In this document: positions 37,790-46,801 of the stretch, piece after piece
Numbering within the stretch: position 1 is the first letter of the stretch
Layout of the letters: each line of letters opens with the position of its first letter
NCBI RefSeq assembly: GCF_037055325.1
Contig: NZ_CP146373.1
Location: 2,914,001-2,978,000, forward strand
From: Arachnia propionica
GTDB taxonomy: Bacteria > Actinomycetota > Actinomycetes > Propionibacteriales > Propionibacteriaceae
Direction of reading: 5' to 3'
Length of the DNA: 64,000 nt
Position numbers and translations under genes: made by a program
The notes under the pieces: model-generated
Databases searched by the model: none
The model's input: only the letters and a program-made list of their open reading frames with translations
Told to the model about the DNA's origin: nothing

Positions 37790-37914
37790 GGTTTGCTGGC
37801 CTTACTCCTGATTCGCTGGCCTTGGCAATGGTTTGCTGGGCTTGTTCACGTTTGCCTGCGCTGTGAGGCCAGCAAACGTGAACAAGCCCAGCAAAACCGG
37901 AATAAGGCCAGCGA
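37790..37914 (-). repeat. Right inverted repeat flanking the AbiEi/DUF559-like gene
   Basis: The core 37832-37895 is the reverse complement of 36680-36743, including the asymmetric centre CCTGCGCTGTGAGG. It ends 5-25 nt beyond the stop of the convergent oxidoreductase gene, so it may also serve as a terminator. Confidence 0.85.
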
Positions 37915-37918
37915 CCCC

Positions 37919-38911
37919 TCAGATCGCGATCTGCGCCTCCTCCTGTGGACGGCCCAGCTGCGTCAGGCAGCTTTCCAGCACCCGCATCACCTCGACGGTG
38001 TCGGACAGCGGCATCGTCGCCGACTGGGTCTGGCCTGCGAGCAGACAGTCGCTGACCTCCATGAGCTCGTGGGCATATCCCCTGCCGATCTGCTTGGCCT
38101 CGATGATCCGCGGCAGCACCCCCGAACGGTGAACGGAGATGGTCGTCGGGTGGTGGAACCTAGGCTGGACCTCCACCCATCCCTTCGTCCCGAGGATGAT
38201 CATCCTTCCCGGCCCGTGGACGTCGAATCCGCAGGTGAGGGCAGCAGTGCCACCGCCGGTGTAGGCGATGTTGATCGTCGCTGCCGACTCCACCCCGTTC
38301 GGCGCGTACCGCCCAACGCAGTGCACGTCCCGGGCATTTCCCAGGAAGTCCTGGGCCATGGAAATGACGTAGACGCCCAGATCGAGGACGGCCCCGCCGC
38401 CCGTCGCCGGATCCCACAACCGGTTGTTCGGGTCGTAGAACCGGAAGGCACACAGGTCGCCCTGCACGCCGAGCACCTGCCCGATCCTTCCCCACGCAAC
38501 GACCTCTCGGGCAGCCGCCACTGCGGGCAGGAACCGGGTCCACATGGCCTCCATCGCGAACACTCCGGCATTGGTTGCGGCCTCGACCACCTGCTCAGTC
38601 CCGGCGAGGGTGGCGGTGAAGGATTTCTCCACCATCACCGCTTTTCCTGCGGATATCGCCGCCAAGGCGATGTCGCGATGATGCGGATGCGTGGTCGCGA
38701 TGTAGACCACATCGACGCCGTCGGATTCGATCAACGCCCGGTAGTCCCGGTGGATCGCAGGAATTCCGTGCTTACGCGCGAGCCTCCGCGACCTCTCCAG
38801 GTCACGTGAAGCCACCGCTGCCAGTTCGGCCTGGGGCACGAAAGCAAACTCTCCCGCAACGGTGTCCGCAATGCTCCCTGCCCCGATGATTCCCCATCGG
38901 ATGCTCTCCAT
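37919..38911 (-). CDS. Gfo/Idh/MocA-family oxidoreductase
   Basis: 330 aa. It has an N-terminal Rossmann fold (IRWGIIGAGSIADTVAGEF), VDVVYIATTHPHHRDIAL and the family motif VEKSFT with the conserved Lys. The C-terminal alpha/beta domain has the GGGAVLDLGVYVISMAQDFLG segment. These NAD(P)-dependent enzymes oxidise or reduce sugars, inositols, trans-dihydrodiols and related compounds; the VEKSFT/DLGVY combination resembles the dihydrodiol-dehydrogenase-like branch. The substrate is not deducible and neighbours give no pathway context. Confidence 0.9.
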   Translation of the reverse strand: MESIRWGIIGAGSIADTVAGEFAFVPQAELAAVASRDLERSRRLARKHGIPAIHRDYRALIESDGVDVVYIATTHPHHRDIALAAISAGKAVMVEKSFTATLAGTEQVVEAATNAGVFAMEAMWTRFLPAVAAAREVVAWGRIGQVLGVQGDLCAFRFYDPNNRLWDPATGGGAVLDLGVYVISMAQDFLGNARDVHCVGRYAPNGVESAATINIAYTGGGTAALTCGFDVHGPGRMIILGTKGWVEVQPRFHHPTTISVHRSGVLPRIIEAKQIGRGYAHELMEVSDCLLAGQTQSATMPLSDTVEVMRVLESCLTQLGRPQEEAQIAI

Positions 38912-39025
38912 GACCCAAGGCTACTCTGGATTATTGGGAGCTGGCCATAACTTTGCGACAACAAATTTCGGGACGAGGACACCCACACACGACACGTTCC
39001 GCCCAGCCGCCGCTCCCGTGGGAAA

Positions 39026-41176
39026 ATGCCGACGATGCAGTTTCAGGAACCAGCCAGAAGAATGCGCCGTCTCATGGGGTTCGGCGTGGGGCTGGTCACG
39101 GCCCTGCAGGGCCTGGCTCCCATCGAGGACCTGCTCACCCCCGGTCTGGACAGTCTCGCCGCATCCGGGCTCGCCCTCATGGCGCTGGCACATCTGCTGG
39201 CCGCACTCGGGGCCTTCCTCGACCTTCCCCTGGCCTGGCCCGTGGCCGTGACCAATACCGTTGGGTTCTGGTTGGCCGGCGCCAGCATGTGGTTCGGCAC
39301 AGGCCCGGTGGTGTGGCACTCCAACCTGTGGGTCTGGACGATCCTGATCTACCTGCTGCTGCGAAGACGTGACAGTCACGGGCCCTGGATCCTCATGACA
39401 GTCGGCGCGCTCGCGCCAATGCTCGCGCTGCTGCCGCGTCTCGACTGGCGGCAGCAGCTCATCGACATGAATTTCACGATCGTCGCGATCGGCATCATGG
39501 CACTGGGCTACCGCACCATGCAGGCCCAGCTGCAGGACCTCGAGGACAGCGTCGCCGACGACGCCCGCCGCCGCAGTGTGGAACGACGCACCCGACTGTT
39601 GGAGAGCACCCGGCGGGAGAACATTCGTCGCGTCCACGACACCCTCCTGCACCTGTTCCAGCAGGTCGCGAGCGGACGCGGGGAGATCACACGTGAGGAA
39701 GTGCTGCGGCTGGGTGAGGAGTCGCGGGCGGGGTTGGGCACCTCCGACCTAGACCTGGAGGCCTCTCCCCTGCTGAGCGCTCTGGAGCAGGCCGTCACGA
39801 ACGTCGGCTGCCCCGTCGCGCTACGCGTCGAGGACGAGGCCAGCCTGCCCTCCAAGGTGACCCGGAACATCGCCGAGGCCACCCGGGAGGCGGTCCGAAA
39901 CGTCGCGAAACACGTTCCCGGCGGCACCGCCCAAGTCACGGCCCGCGCGACCGGCAGCGGCTGTACCGTCGTCATCAGCGACTGGGGTCCCGGATTCGAT
40001 CCCAGCGAGGTTCCGCGCAGCCGCATGGGCATCAAGGAGGGCATCCACGGGCGCATGGCGGAGGTCGGTGGGCACGCCGCCATCCACTCCGACATCGTCG
40101 GCGGCACCGCCGTCACCCTCACCTGGCACCCGATCCCGCACGCGGCTCGCATCGGCCCCTCGGGTCGGCGGTGGTTGTCGTTGATCGCGCTGCCGAACCT
40201 GTTCGGAACGGGTCTGTTGCTGACGTTGAAGGATGTCGGGCCGAATCTGCTCATGGCCTGGACGCTCTTCGCGGCGACGGTGTTCGTCGTGGCGCTGACC
40301 AGCCGCGTGCTACGCAGGCGTGGTCTGCACATCCACGAGGCGATCCTGGCAAACACCTGGGGCATCGGATTGCTCATAGCGAACCACGCCTGGGTGTCCG
40401 TGGCTTCCGACAGCAATCGCTACGACCTGTGGACCACCGGCCTGACCACCGCCCTGATGGTCCTGACTATCCCGGGACGGCAGTGGAAGGAAGCCACCGG
40501 TTTGATGCTTGCCAACGTCACCGCCAGCATCGCGGGGGCGCTGGGACTGTTCGGGCAGGTCCTGGAGGGCACCGACATCGGCGCCCCCGGGGCCATCATC
40601 ACCGCTGGCGTGGTGACGCTGGTGTTGGCGCTCGGGGCCTCGGACATCGGGAAACACGCCCACCAGGCACAGGAGGAACGCACCGAAGAACAACTCGCCG
40701 AGCAGCTCAGGAACGAGCGGGTGGCGGAGCAGGAGGCGTGGATCGCGGCGCTGGACCGGATCTGCGGCCCCCTGTTCACGGGGCTCTACACCGGGGCCGT
40801 TGACCCCGCCGATCCAGCCGTGCGCGTCGAGGCCAGGCACGTAGAGTCGCGGCTACGCGACGCCCTGCGGTTGTGGCCGGGGGGAATTCACCTGGCCACG
40901 TCCCTCGACCGGTTGCGTCGCATGGGGTGGGGATGTCTGCTCGATGTGGAACAGGTGGAGGCCTTCGAGGCCACGAGATTCGCCTCTCTGCTGAACCAGC
41001 TGGAGCCCGCCGTCCCGGGTCAGCACCTGACCATAACCCGTCGTCAGGGCACACTTGTGGCGACCGTTGCAGAACCGGGTTTAACGGAGACGCGACAGGC
41101 AGGCCTCACAGGTGCCAGAATCTTGCTTACCGATCCGGATTTCACCCAGTTCAGTTGTGAGGAGGACCAGCCGTGA
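39026..41176 (+). CDS. Two-module membrane sensor histidine kinase
   Basis: 716 aa. Module 1: about five membrane helices (residues 20-165), then a HisKA_3-like dimerisation helix with RRENIRRVHDTLLHLFQQ (probable phospho-acceptor His near 205) and a HATPase domain (EATREAVRNVAKHV N-box, ISDWGPGFDPSEV, GGTAVTLTW). Module 2 follows: about five more membrane helices (residues 385-545), a Glu/Arg-rich coiled coil (EERTEEQLAEQLRNERVAEQ) and a C-terminal region resembling a degenerate kinase core without clear N or G boxes. Membrane segments after the ATPase domain are unusual and suggest an internal duplication. The stop overlaps the response regulator start, so they form a two-component pair. 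The signal is unknown. Confidence 0.85.
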   Translation: MPTMQFQEPARRMRRLMGFGVGLVTALQGLAPIEDLLTPGLDSLAASGLALMALAHLLAALGAFLDLPLAWPVAVTNTVGFWLAGASMWFGTGPVVWHSNLWVWTILIYLLLRRRDSHGPWILMTVGALAPMLALLPRLDWRQQLIDMNFTIVAIGIMALGYRTMQAQLQDLEDSVADDARRRSVERRTRLLESTRRENIRRVHDTLLHLFQQVASGRGEITREEVLRLGEESRAGLGTSDLDLEASPLLSALEQAVTNVGCPVALRVEDEASLPSKVTRNIAEATREAVRNVAKHVPGGTAQVTARATGSGCTVVISDWGPGFDPSEVPRSRMGIKEGIHGRMAEVGGHAAIHSDIVGGTAVTLTWHPIPHAARIGPSGRRWLSLIALPNLFGTGLLLTLKDVGPNLLMAWTLFAATVFVVALTSRVLRRRGLHIHEAILANTWGIGLLIANHAWVSVASDSNRYDLWTTGLTTALMVLTIPGRQWKEATGLMLANVTASIAGALGLFGQVLEGTDIGAPGAIITAGVVTLVLALGASDIGKHAHQAQEERTEEQLAEQLRNERVAEQEAWIAALDRICGPLFTGLYTGAVDPADPAVRVEARHVESRLRDALRLWPGGIHLATSLDRLRRMGWGCLLDVEQVEAFEATRFASLLNQLEPAVPGQHLTITRRQGTLVATVAEPGLTETRQAGLTGARILLTDPDFTQFSCEEDQP

Positions 41177-41832
41177 ACATCAAGGTGGCAGTCCTCGATG
41201 ACCACGAATTCATCTGCCGCGCCATTTCGGCGCTCGGTCGCGACTACCCGGAGTTGGAGGTGGTGTACACCAGCACCTACCCCGAGGAGTTCCAGGCGTG
41301 GTGCCTCGAGAACCATCCCGACGTGGCCATGGTGGATTTGATGTTGCACGGCCAGTTGGCCGGGCACGAGACCATTCGAGTACTGAGTCAGGCGGGCATT
41401 TCGTGCCTGGCCTTCACCGCGGACCATCGTCGCGTCCCAATCAGCATGGCCATGCGGGCCGGCGCCCGGGGACTCGCCCTGAAGGACGAGTCCCCGGACA
41501 AACATTTCGAGACGTTACGGGAGATCCACGAGACGGGATGGTCGCCGTCCTCGGCGATGGCGGCTGCGCTCATCGAGGACGCGGCGGAGTTGCCCGCCTT
41601 GTCGGCCCATGAGCTGCGCTGTCTGCGACTCGCCTCAGAGGGAGTTCCCATCAAGGCCATCGGTCGCCAGTTCAATCCCATCATCTCCTTGTCCACCGTC
41701 AAGACCTACCTGGCACGGGCCTACGAGAAGTATGCGGCTGTCGGCAGACCGGTCGGCAACACGACCGCAGCGGCTACCCAGACCTGGGAAGACGGCTGGT
41801 TCGATCTCGACGGGACGACGGAACCCCACTGA
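41173..41832 (+). CDS. LuxR-family response regulator
   Basis: 219 aa with an overlapping GTG start. The receiver domain has acidic pair residues in VAVLDDHEF, the phospho-acceptor Asp in VAMVDLMLHG (about residue 54), the switch Thr in LAFTADH and the Lys in LALKDES. The C-terminal LuxR-type helix-turn-helix is LSAHELRCLRLASEG then LSTVKTYLARAYEKYAAVGR. It is the cognate regulator of the kinase just upstream. Target genes are not evident. Confidence 0.92.
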   Translation: MNIKVAVLDDHEFICRAISALGRDYPELEVVYTSTYPEEFQAWCLENHPDVAMVDLMLHGQLAGHETIRVLSQAGISCLAFTADHRRVPISMAMRAGARGLALKDESPDKHFETLREIHETGWSPSSAMAAALIEDAAELPALSAHELRCLRLASEGVPIKAIGRQFNPIISLSTVKTYLARAYEKYAAVGRPVGNTTAAATQTWEDGWFDLDGTTEPH

Positions 41833-41941
41833 GGACGCACCTCCGGCGCATCGCGCCCAGTGAAGAGTGCTCGCGCTGGACGAGGTTCTGGGTGTTCCCG
41901 GCCTCGTCCGGTAGCCTTCCCTGTCGGTGAAGGAGGTTTGC

Positions 41942-43216
41942 GTGGGACGCATTGTTCAAAAGTACGGCGGCTCCTCGGTGGCCGACGCCGAATCCATCAA
42001 ACGCGTCGCCCGCCGGATCGCGCGCACGCGTGCGGACGGGCACGAGGTCATCATCGTCATCTCGGCGATGGGCGACACCACCGACGAGTTGATGGACCTG
42101 GCGCTGAAGGTGAGCCCGAACCCGAAGTCCCGTGAGCTGGACATGCTGCTGACCACGGGGGAACGCCAGTCGGCTGCGCTGCTGGCGATGGCCCTGGCCG
42201 ACCTCGGTGTCGAGGCCGTCAGCTACACCGGCTCCCAGGCGGGCATCCTCACCACCCCCACCCACGGCAACGCGCGCATCATCGACATCACCCCGGGGCG
42301 CGTCGTGCGTTCCCTGGACGAGGGCAGCGTCGTCATCGTCGCCGGCTTCCAGGGGGTGGCGCAAACCACCAAGGACGTCACGACGCTGGGTCGCGGAGCC
42401 TCCGACACCACGGCGGTCGCACTGGCCTCGGCCCTGGGCGCTGACCACTGCGAGATCTACACCGACGTCGACGGCGTCTACACCGCCGACCCGCGGATCG
42501 TGCCGAGCGCCCGCCGGATTGCCGAGATCGGCTACGAGGAGATGATGGAGCTGGCAGCCTCCGGCGCCAAGATTCTCCACCTGCGCTGCGTCGAGTACGC
42601 GCGTCGCGAAAACGTGAAGGTCCACGTCCGTTCGTCCTTCAGTGACAAACTGGGCACCTGGGTGAAACCCCACGACGAGGTCAGGAAGGCAGACAACATG
42701 GAAGAAGCCATCATCACGGGCGTGGCCCACGACCGCAGCGAGGCCAAGATCACCGTCATCGGCGTCCCCGACCAGGTGGGGGCCGCCGCCTCCATCTTCG
42801 AGGTCATCTCGGATGCGGGCATCAACATCGACATGATCGTGCAGAACGTCTCCAGGCTCTCGGACGTGAAGACCGACATCTCCTTCACCCTGCCCATGTC
42901 CGACGGTCGCAAGGGCATCGAGGCACTCGAGGCGAACAAGCACAAGATCGGTTTCGAGGAGGTCCTCTACGACGACCAGATCGGCAAGGTCTCGATCGTC
43001 GGCGTCGGAATGCGGTCCCATTCGGGCGTGACCACCACCTTCTTCAAGGCCCTGGCCTCCGAGGATGTGAACCTGCAGATGATCTCCACCTCCGAGATCC
43101 GCATATCCGTGGTGGTCAGCACCGACGAGGTGGATCGCGCCGTCCGCAGCGCCCACGCCGCCTTTGGCCTGGACGACGAAGAGAAGGCCGTCGTCTACGC
43201 CGGAACGGGTCGCTGA
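41942..43216 (+). CDS. lysC: Aspartate kinase
   Basis: 424 aa from the GTG at 41942, which has AAGGAGG 5 nt upstream; an in-frame GTG at 41927 would lack one. Catalyses the first step of Asp-family amino acid synthesis. The kinase domain starts [18 protein letters not shown] and has [12 protein letters not shown] and [15 protein letters not shown]. Two ACT domains at the C terminus ([19 protein letters not shown] and [19 protein letters not shown]) are the site of Lys/Thr feedback. No asd gene follows directly; the next gene is a defence-like ATPase, so an insertion may have separated the usual lysC-asd pair (inference). Confidence 0.96.
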   Translation: MGRIVQKYGGSSVADAESIKRVARRIARTRADGHEVIIVISAMGDTTDELMDLALKVSPNPKSRELDMLLTTGERQSAALLAMALADLGVEAVSYTGSQAGILTTPTHGNARIIDITPGRVVRSLDEGSVVIVAGFQGVAQTTKDVTTLGRGASDTTAVALASALGADHCEIYTDVDGVYTADPRIVPSARRIAEIGYEEMMELAASGAKILHLRCVEYARRENVKVHVRSSFSDKLGTWVKPHDEVRKADNMEEAIITGVAHDRSEAKITVIGVPDQVGAAASIFEVISDAGINIDMIVQNVSRLSDVKTDISFTLPMSDGRKGIEALEANKHKIGFEEVLYDDQIGKVSIVGVGMRSHSGVTTTFFKALASEDVNLQMISTSEIRISVVVSTDEVDRAVRSAHAAFGLDDEEKAVVYAGTGR

Positions 43217-43218
43217 GA

Positions 43219-43239
43219 GGTCCCCGGGGTCGGGGGACC
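43219..43239 (+). terminator. Possible lysC terminator hairpin
   Basis: GGTCCCC at 43219-43225 pairs with GGGGACC at 43233-43239 over a 7-nt loop, just after the lysC stop. A GC-rich stem without a T-run, so only a tentative terminator. Confidence 0.4.
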
Positions 43240-43328
43240 GTCCCCCCCGGCGGGCAGGATCATGGTGGAACACTCGGATCGACCCGGTCCAGCGCACCGC
43301 AACCGGCGTGACGTCCTAAGCTGGGGCC

Positions 43329-44717
43329 ATGCTCACCCGACTCCAGGTTGACGGGTTCAAGAACCTGCTGGGACTCGACGTCCATTTCGGCCCCTACACC
43401 TGCATAGCGGGGCCCAATGCGGTGGGAAAGTCGAATATCTTCGACGCCATCGAGTTCCTGTCCCTGCTGGCCGATCACACCTTCCTCGAGGCCACCCAGC
43501 GCCTCAGGTTGCGCGGCGGGCAGGTCGTGGACCCGCGGTCCCTGTTCTGGAACAACGCCGAATCCAGTGATCCCGTCATCTCCTTCGGTGTCGAGATGAT
43601 TGTTCCCTCGGAGGTGACCGACGACTTCGGTCGCGAGGTGTCGGCGACCACCACCTTCCTCCGCTACGACCTGACGCTGCGCTACCTCCCACCCGACCCG
43701 GGTTCCTCCCAGATCGGGAGGATCCAGCTCGAACACGAGCGCCTGACCCACATCAATCTGGGCGACGCCCCCAAACATCTTCCATGGACCCGCGGTAAGA
43801 AGCAGTTCCGCGACGCCGTCGTCAGGGGGAGGCGCGCCGGTGCGGCCTACATCTCCACCACACAGGGTGAGGACGGGGAGGCCGTGGTCAATGTCCACCA
43901 GGATGGGGGCAGCCGGGGAAAACCGCGCCCCTCGGCGGCCGCCCGGGCGCCGCGCACCATCGTGTCCACCACGACCGCCGCCGACGACCAGACGATCCTG
44001 TCGGCCCGCCGGGAGATGCAGCAGTGGCGGCTGTTGGCGCTCGAACCTTCCGCCATGCGCGCCCCGGACAGCACCCTGGTGGATCCTCACCCCACGACGT
44101 CGGGGGCGCACCTGGCGGCGACGCTGTACCGCATGGCCAGGGAACAGGGCGACGGCGTCTACGCCGAGGTCGCATCCGAGGCGGCGGCGCTCACCGACAT
44201 CCGCGACATTACGGTCGACTACGACGAACGCCGCGACACCCTCACGCTGATGGCCTCCATGGGCGCCGGCCCGCGGCTTCCCGCCCGCTCCCTGTCCGAC
44301 GGGACGCTTCGTTTCCTCACGTTGTGCATCATGCGCGTCGATGACTCCTTCGGAGGGTTGCTGTGCATGGAGGAACCCGAGAACGGCATCCATCCGGCCC
44401 GCATCGAGGCCATGGTCGATCTGGTCCGTTCCCTCGCCGTGGACCCGCAGGATCCGCCGGGGCCGGGAAATCCGATGCGCCAGGTCATGGTCAACACCCA
44501 CTCCCCCCATTTCGTCCGCTACCACGATGACAACCTGCTGGCCGCGGTGCCCACCCGGGTTCGCAGGGACGGGAGGATCGCGACCACGGTGCAGCTGCGC
44601 CCGCTACCGGGTACGTGGCAGGCGATACAAGGAGCACGCACCGTCCTCAAGGCTTCCCTATCGGACTACCTGACTGAACCAGAGAATGCACTGCTGTCAC
44701 TTGAGGAAGTCTCGTGA
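43329..44717 (+). CDS. AAA_21/SMC-type ATPase of a putative defence pair
   Basis: 462 aa. N-terminal MLTRLQVDGFKNLLGLDV and Walker A GPNAVGKSNIFDAIEFL are typical of OLD/AAA_21-type ATPases. The middle is variable and Ala/Arg-rich. The C-terminal part holds the signature-like SLSDGTLRFLTLC, Walker B LLCMEEPENGIHPARI and the His switch VNTHSPHFVRY. The stop overlaps by 4 nt the GTG of a DUF4276-like protein. This pairing (ATPase plus TOPRIM-like partner) is organised like the RloA-RloB pair at 23.9-25.9 kb but has a different partner family. The proposed anti-phage role is inference from this architecture. Confidence 0.87.
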   Translation: MLTRLQVDGFKNLLGLDVHFGPYTCIAGPNAVGKSNIFDAIEFLSLLADHTFLEATQRLRLRGGQVVDPRSLFWNNAESSDPVISFGVEMIVPSEVTDDFGREVSATTTFLRYDLTLRYLPPDPGSSQIGRIQLEHERLTHINLGDAPKHLPWTRGKKQFRDAVVRGRRAGAAYISTTQGEDGEAVVNVHQDGGSRGKPRPSAAARAPRTIVSTTTAADDQTILSARREMQQWRLLALEPSAMRAPDSTLVDPHPTTSGAHLAATLYRMAREQGDGVYAEVASEAAALTDIRDITVDYDERRDTLTLMASMGAGPRLPARSLSDGTLRFLTLCIMRVDDSFGGLLCMEEPENGIHPARIEAMVDLVRSLAVDPQDPPGPGNPMRQVMVNTHSPHFVRYHDDNLLAAVPTRVRRDGRIATTVQLRPLPGTWQAIQGARTVLKASLSDYLTEPENALLSLEEVS

Positions 44718-45349
44718 CCGGCCGGAGCGTTTCCTTCGCATTCCTGTGCGAAGGCTCATCCGACACGGGACTCATCGCACACCTGGAAACCCTGCTGATG
44801 CATTTCGGCGTCCAGGAAGCCACCGGCATGCCAGACACCCGGAAGGGCACGATTCCCGCCCGGCTACGGCAGCTGCGCGCGGAGGGAACAGAAGCTGGGA
44901 TCGACATGGTATTCATCCACCGGGACTCCGACGATCCTGACCGTAAGGGACGGGAACGCGAGATCCGCCGCGGAGTTGAGGAAAGCGGTTTCCCGCATCC
45001 GTTCATCCCTGTCATTCCGGTCCAGGAAACCGAGGCCTGGCTTCTCCTGGACGAGCAGGCGATCCGGGACGTCGTGGCCTGTCCAAAAGGGAAACAACCC
45101 CTGAGGCTGCCGAAACCGAATGCCATCGAAGGCACCAGAAATCCCAAGGAAATCCTGCAGAAAGCACTTCTCGCGGCAAGTGAGACAAGCGGACGACGGT
45201 TGAAGAAGGAGAAGAACAGTTTCAAACATCACCGCAGGGTGTTGCTGCAACGCCTCGATCCCTTCGGCGCCGTGCGGAACCTGCCATCCTGGCAGTGTCT
45301 GGAGCGCGACATCCGGCGGGCGCTGGCGCAGCTCGAGAACCAGAGCTGA
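44714..45349 (+). CDS. DUF4276-like (TOPRIM-like) partner of the ATPase
   Basis: 211 aa from a GTG in a GTGA overlap. Conserved-looking acidic motifs: FAFLCEGSSDTGLIAHLE near the N terminus, DMVFIHRDSDDPDRKGRE in the middle, and FIPVIPVQETEAWLLLDEQAI. This order (E, DxD, then VPVxxxEAWLL) is that of DUF4276 proteins, thought to be TOPRIM-related nucleases. Translational coupling to the ATPase suggests effector and sensor of one system. Biochemical function is unproven. Confidence 0.82.
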   Translation: MTGRSVSFAFLCEGSSDTGLIAHLETLLMHFGVQEATGMPDTRKGTIPARLRQLRAEGTEAGIDMVFIHRDSDDPDRKGREREIRRGVEESGFPHPFIPVIPVQETEAWLLLDEQAIRDVVACPKGKQPLRLPKPNAIEGTRNPKEILQKALLAASETSGRRLKKEKNSFKHHRRVLLQRLDPFGAVRNLPSWQCLERDIRRALAQLENQS

Positions 45350-45361
45350 AGGGAATAGCCC

Positions 45362-46054
45362 ATGCTCAGCCGCTTTCCCACTTGGTCCGTCCGGAAACCG
45401 GACAACCCCCGGGCCGATGCCGTCTGCAAGGTAGGTGGGGCACCGATCGGCTGGTCGCGGGACTGGCCGGTGTGTGCCTTGTGCAGCCTGCCCATGAGTT
45501 TCCTCGGCCAGTTCACCGGCGACCCCCTGGCGCCCCGCCTCCTACCCGGGCACACGCTGTTCCTGTTCACTTGTGAACGCGACTCGATCTGCGACTTCTG
45601 GGATCCCGTCAACGGCGCCAACGCCTGCGTTCTCATCCCCCACGACGAGCTGGGCGCGCACCCAACCCCCATCCCGGAGGAGACCCCCGTGCTGCTGGAG
45701 CTGTGGGTGAGCAGCTGGACGAGCAGGGACGACGCCCTCCCCGCGAAGCCGGGGGATTCGCCGCAACCGACCCCCGAAGAAGACCTGTTCACCAAGGCCG
45801 GGGGTACGCCTTACTGGACGGACAACGGCCCCGGTTACCGGATCGATTCATCCGATCAGATGGTGCTCCAGATCGACACCTGGGTGACGGTCTCCGATGG
45901 CCAGGAAGCCCTTGAGGCCCAAGCTGCAAGGTTTCCTGACCGCGCCTACACCATAAAAAACAGAGCTTCCATCGCGAACCTCTGTAGTGACGGTATCGCT
46001 TTCGTCATGACTCACGAGGGGGAACCGGAGGTCTACCTCATGGTCAATCGTTGA
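45362..46054 (+). CDS. Hypothetical protein, possibly DUF1963-like
   Basis: 230 aa, starting 12 nt after the DUF4276-like gene, so probably co-transcribed with it. It has a single CxxC (WPVCALCSLPMSFLGQF), acidic middle segments and GGTPYWTDNGPGYR near residue 145. The combination of a 'C-x-x-C...M-x-F-x-x-Q' segment and a 'GG-P-W' segment is reminiscent of DUF1963/YwqG proteins, but I am not certain. It could be an accessory member of the preceding two-gene module or an unrelated cytosolic protein. Confidence 0.65.
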   Translation: MLSRFPTWSVRKPDNPRADAVCKVGGAPIGWSRDWPVCALCSLPMSFLGQFTGDPLAPRLLPGHTLFLFTCERDSICDFWDPVNGANACVLIPHDELGAHPTPIPEETPVLLELWVSSWTSRDDALPAKPGDSPQPTPEEDLFTKAGGTPYWTDNGPGYRIDSSDQMVLQIDTWVTVSDGQEALEAQAARFPDRAYTIKNRASIANLCSDGIAFVMTHEGEPEVYLMVNR

Positions 46055-46091
46055 TCCCGCCCCTGTAGGGCCGGTGTATCCCGGTTCCACC

Positions 46092-46162
46092 CGGTTGTGC
46101 AGCACTCAACCCGGATTTTCCGCCCTCAGCGGCGGTTTTCGGGATTGAGTGCTGCACAACCG
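46092..46162. repeat. REP-like hairpin repeat, copy 1
   Basis: Arms 46092-46109 (CGGTTGTGCAGCACTCAA) and 46145-46162 are perfect inverted copies of 18 nt, and pairing continues inwards through CCGGATTTTC/GTTTTCGGG. A related copy lies at 48301-48385. Confidence 0.8.
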
Positions 46163-46267
46163 TGATCCTGCGTGGTTATCTCGGGTCGCGCACGATCCGG
46201 GGCCCCTTCCCTGGAGGTCGTCAATGGCGTCGTCGGTGAGGCGCACGCGCTTCGCGTTCTTCGTCAC
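46106..46267 (-). pseudogene. Truncated toxin gene (RelE/ParE-type remnant)
   Basis: A GTG at 46267 overlaps the antitoxin stop in the GTGA manner usual for TA pairs. The first ~18 codons (TKNAKRVRLTDDAIDDLQ) resemble the N terminus of a ParE/RelE-like toxin. The frame then passes into the REP-like repeat and stops at 46106, giving only 53 codons. A neighbouring frame contains RGPRIVRDPR before a stop, possibly the old C terminus. I infer an internal deletion, probably linked to the repeat. Confidence 0.55.
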
Positions 46268-46569
46268 GGCAGGGTGTGCAGGCCGGACCTGATCTCGGAT
46301 TCGAGTTCATCCCGGTTGATTCCGAAAGCCTCCATCGCGTCGTCGAGCTCCGTCCGATTGCCCGAATCGGTGACCATCCGGGTCATGACGAGGACGACAT
46401 CGCGGAGAGTTTCCCGGTCGCGACGGAGAAGGTCCATCTCTTCCCGGGAAACGATCTCGGCAACAGGTTTTCCGTGACGGGACAGGGTCACCATCCGCCC
46501 GGATTCCGCAGAACTGACGAGCCCGGAGATTCCGACGCGGTTCGCATCGGTTATGGAGAACACGCTCAC
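46264..46569 (-). CDS. Phd/YefM-family antitoxin
   Basis: 101 aa. The N-terminal DNA-binding Phd/YefM fold is clear: MSVFSITDANRVGISGLVSS followed by GRMVTLSRHGKPVAEIVSREEMDLL. The C-terminal part is acidic and probably the toxin-neutralising segment. Antitoxins of this family bind their toxin and autorepress the operon. Downstream only a truncated toxin remains, so this is an orphaned antitoxin in its present state. Divergent from the AlbA-type regulator at 46799. Confidence 0.88.
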   Translation of the reverse strand: MSVFSITDANRVGISGLVSSAESGRMVTLSRHGKPVAEIVSREEMDLLRRDRETLRDVVLVMTRMVTDSGNRTELDDAMEAFGINRDELESEIRSGLHTLP

Positions 46570-46745
46570 GACGACAATTCGACCTGGAAATCTAACTGGA
46601 ACAACGAGGCCGAAGGGATCGTGGTCGCCACTCGGCCGCCCAGGAAAGCCCCGCGGACAGACGCCCCCGTCGCAGCCGGATCGGTCACGAGCACGGGAAC
46701 ACGCCCCCGCTCAGAAGGGCACCACCCGGTCGCGCAGACTGACAA

Positions 46746-46801
46746 CCACAGTGACACACCACATTGACAATTGTCACTGTGGATGCGAGTGTGTCACTGT
46801 G
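46746..46801 (+). promoter_or_regulatory. Nested palindromic operator of the AlbA-domain gene
   Basis: Four copies of one half-site in two inverted pairs: CCACAGTGACA (46746-46756), CCACATTGACA (46759-46769), TGTCACTGTGG (46772-46782) and TGTCACTGTG (46792-46801). The inner pair forms a 24-bp near-perfect palindrome with centre TGACAATTGTCA. The last half-site overlaps the proposed GTG start, as expected for autorepression. Confidence 0.75.

Noticed and set aside
41774-43297. 507-codon open frame antisense to lysC (Asp/Val/Gly/His-rich)
   Set aside because: Shadow of lysC; no start signal or domain.
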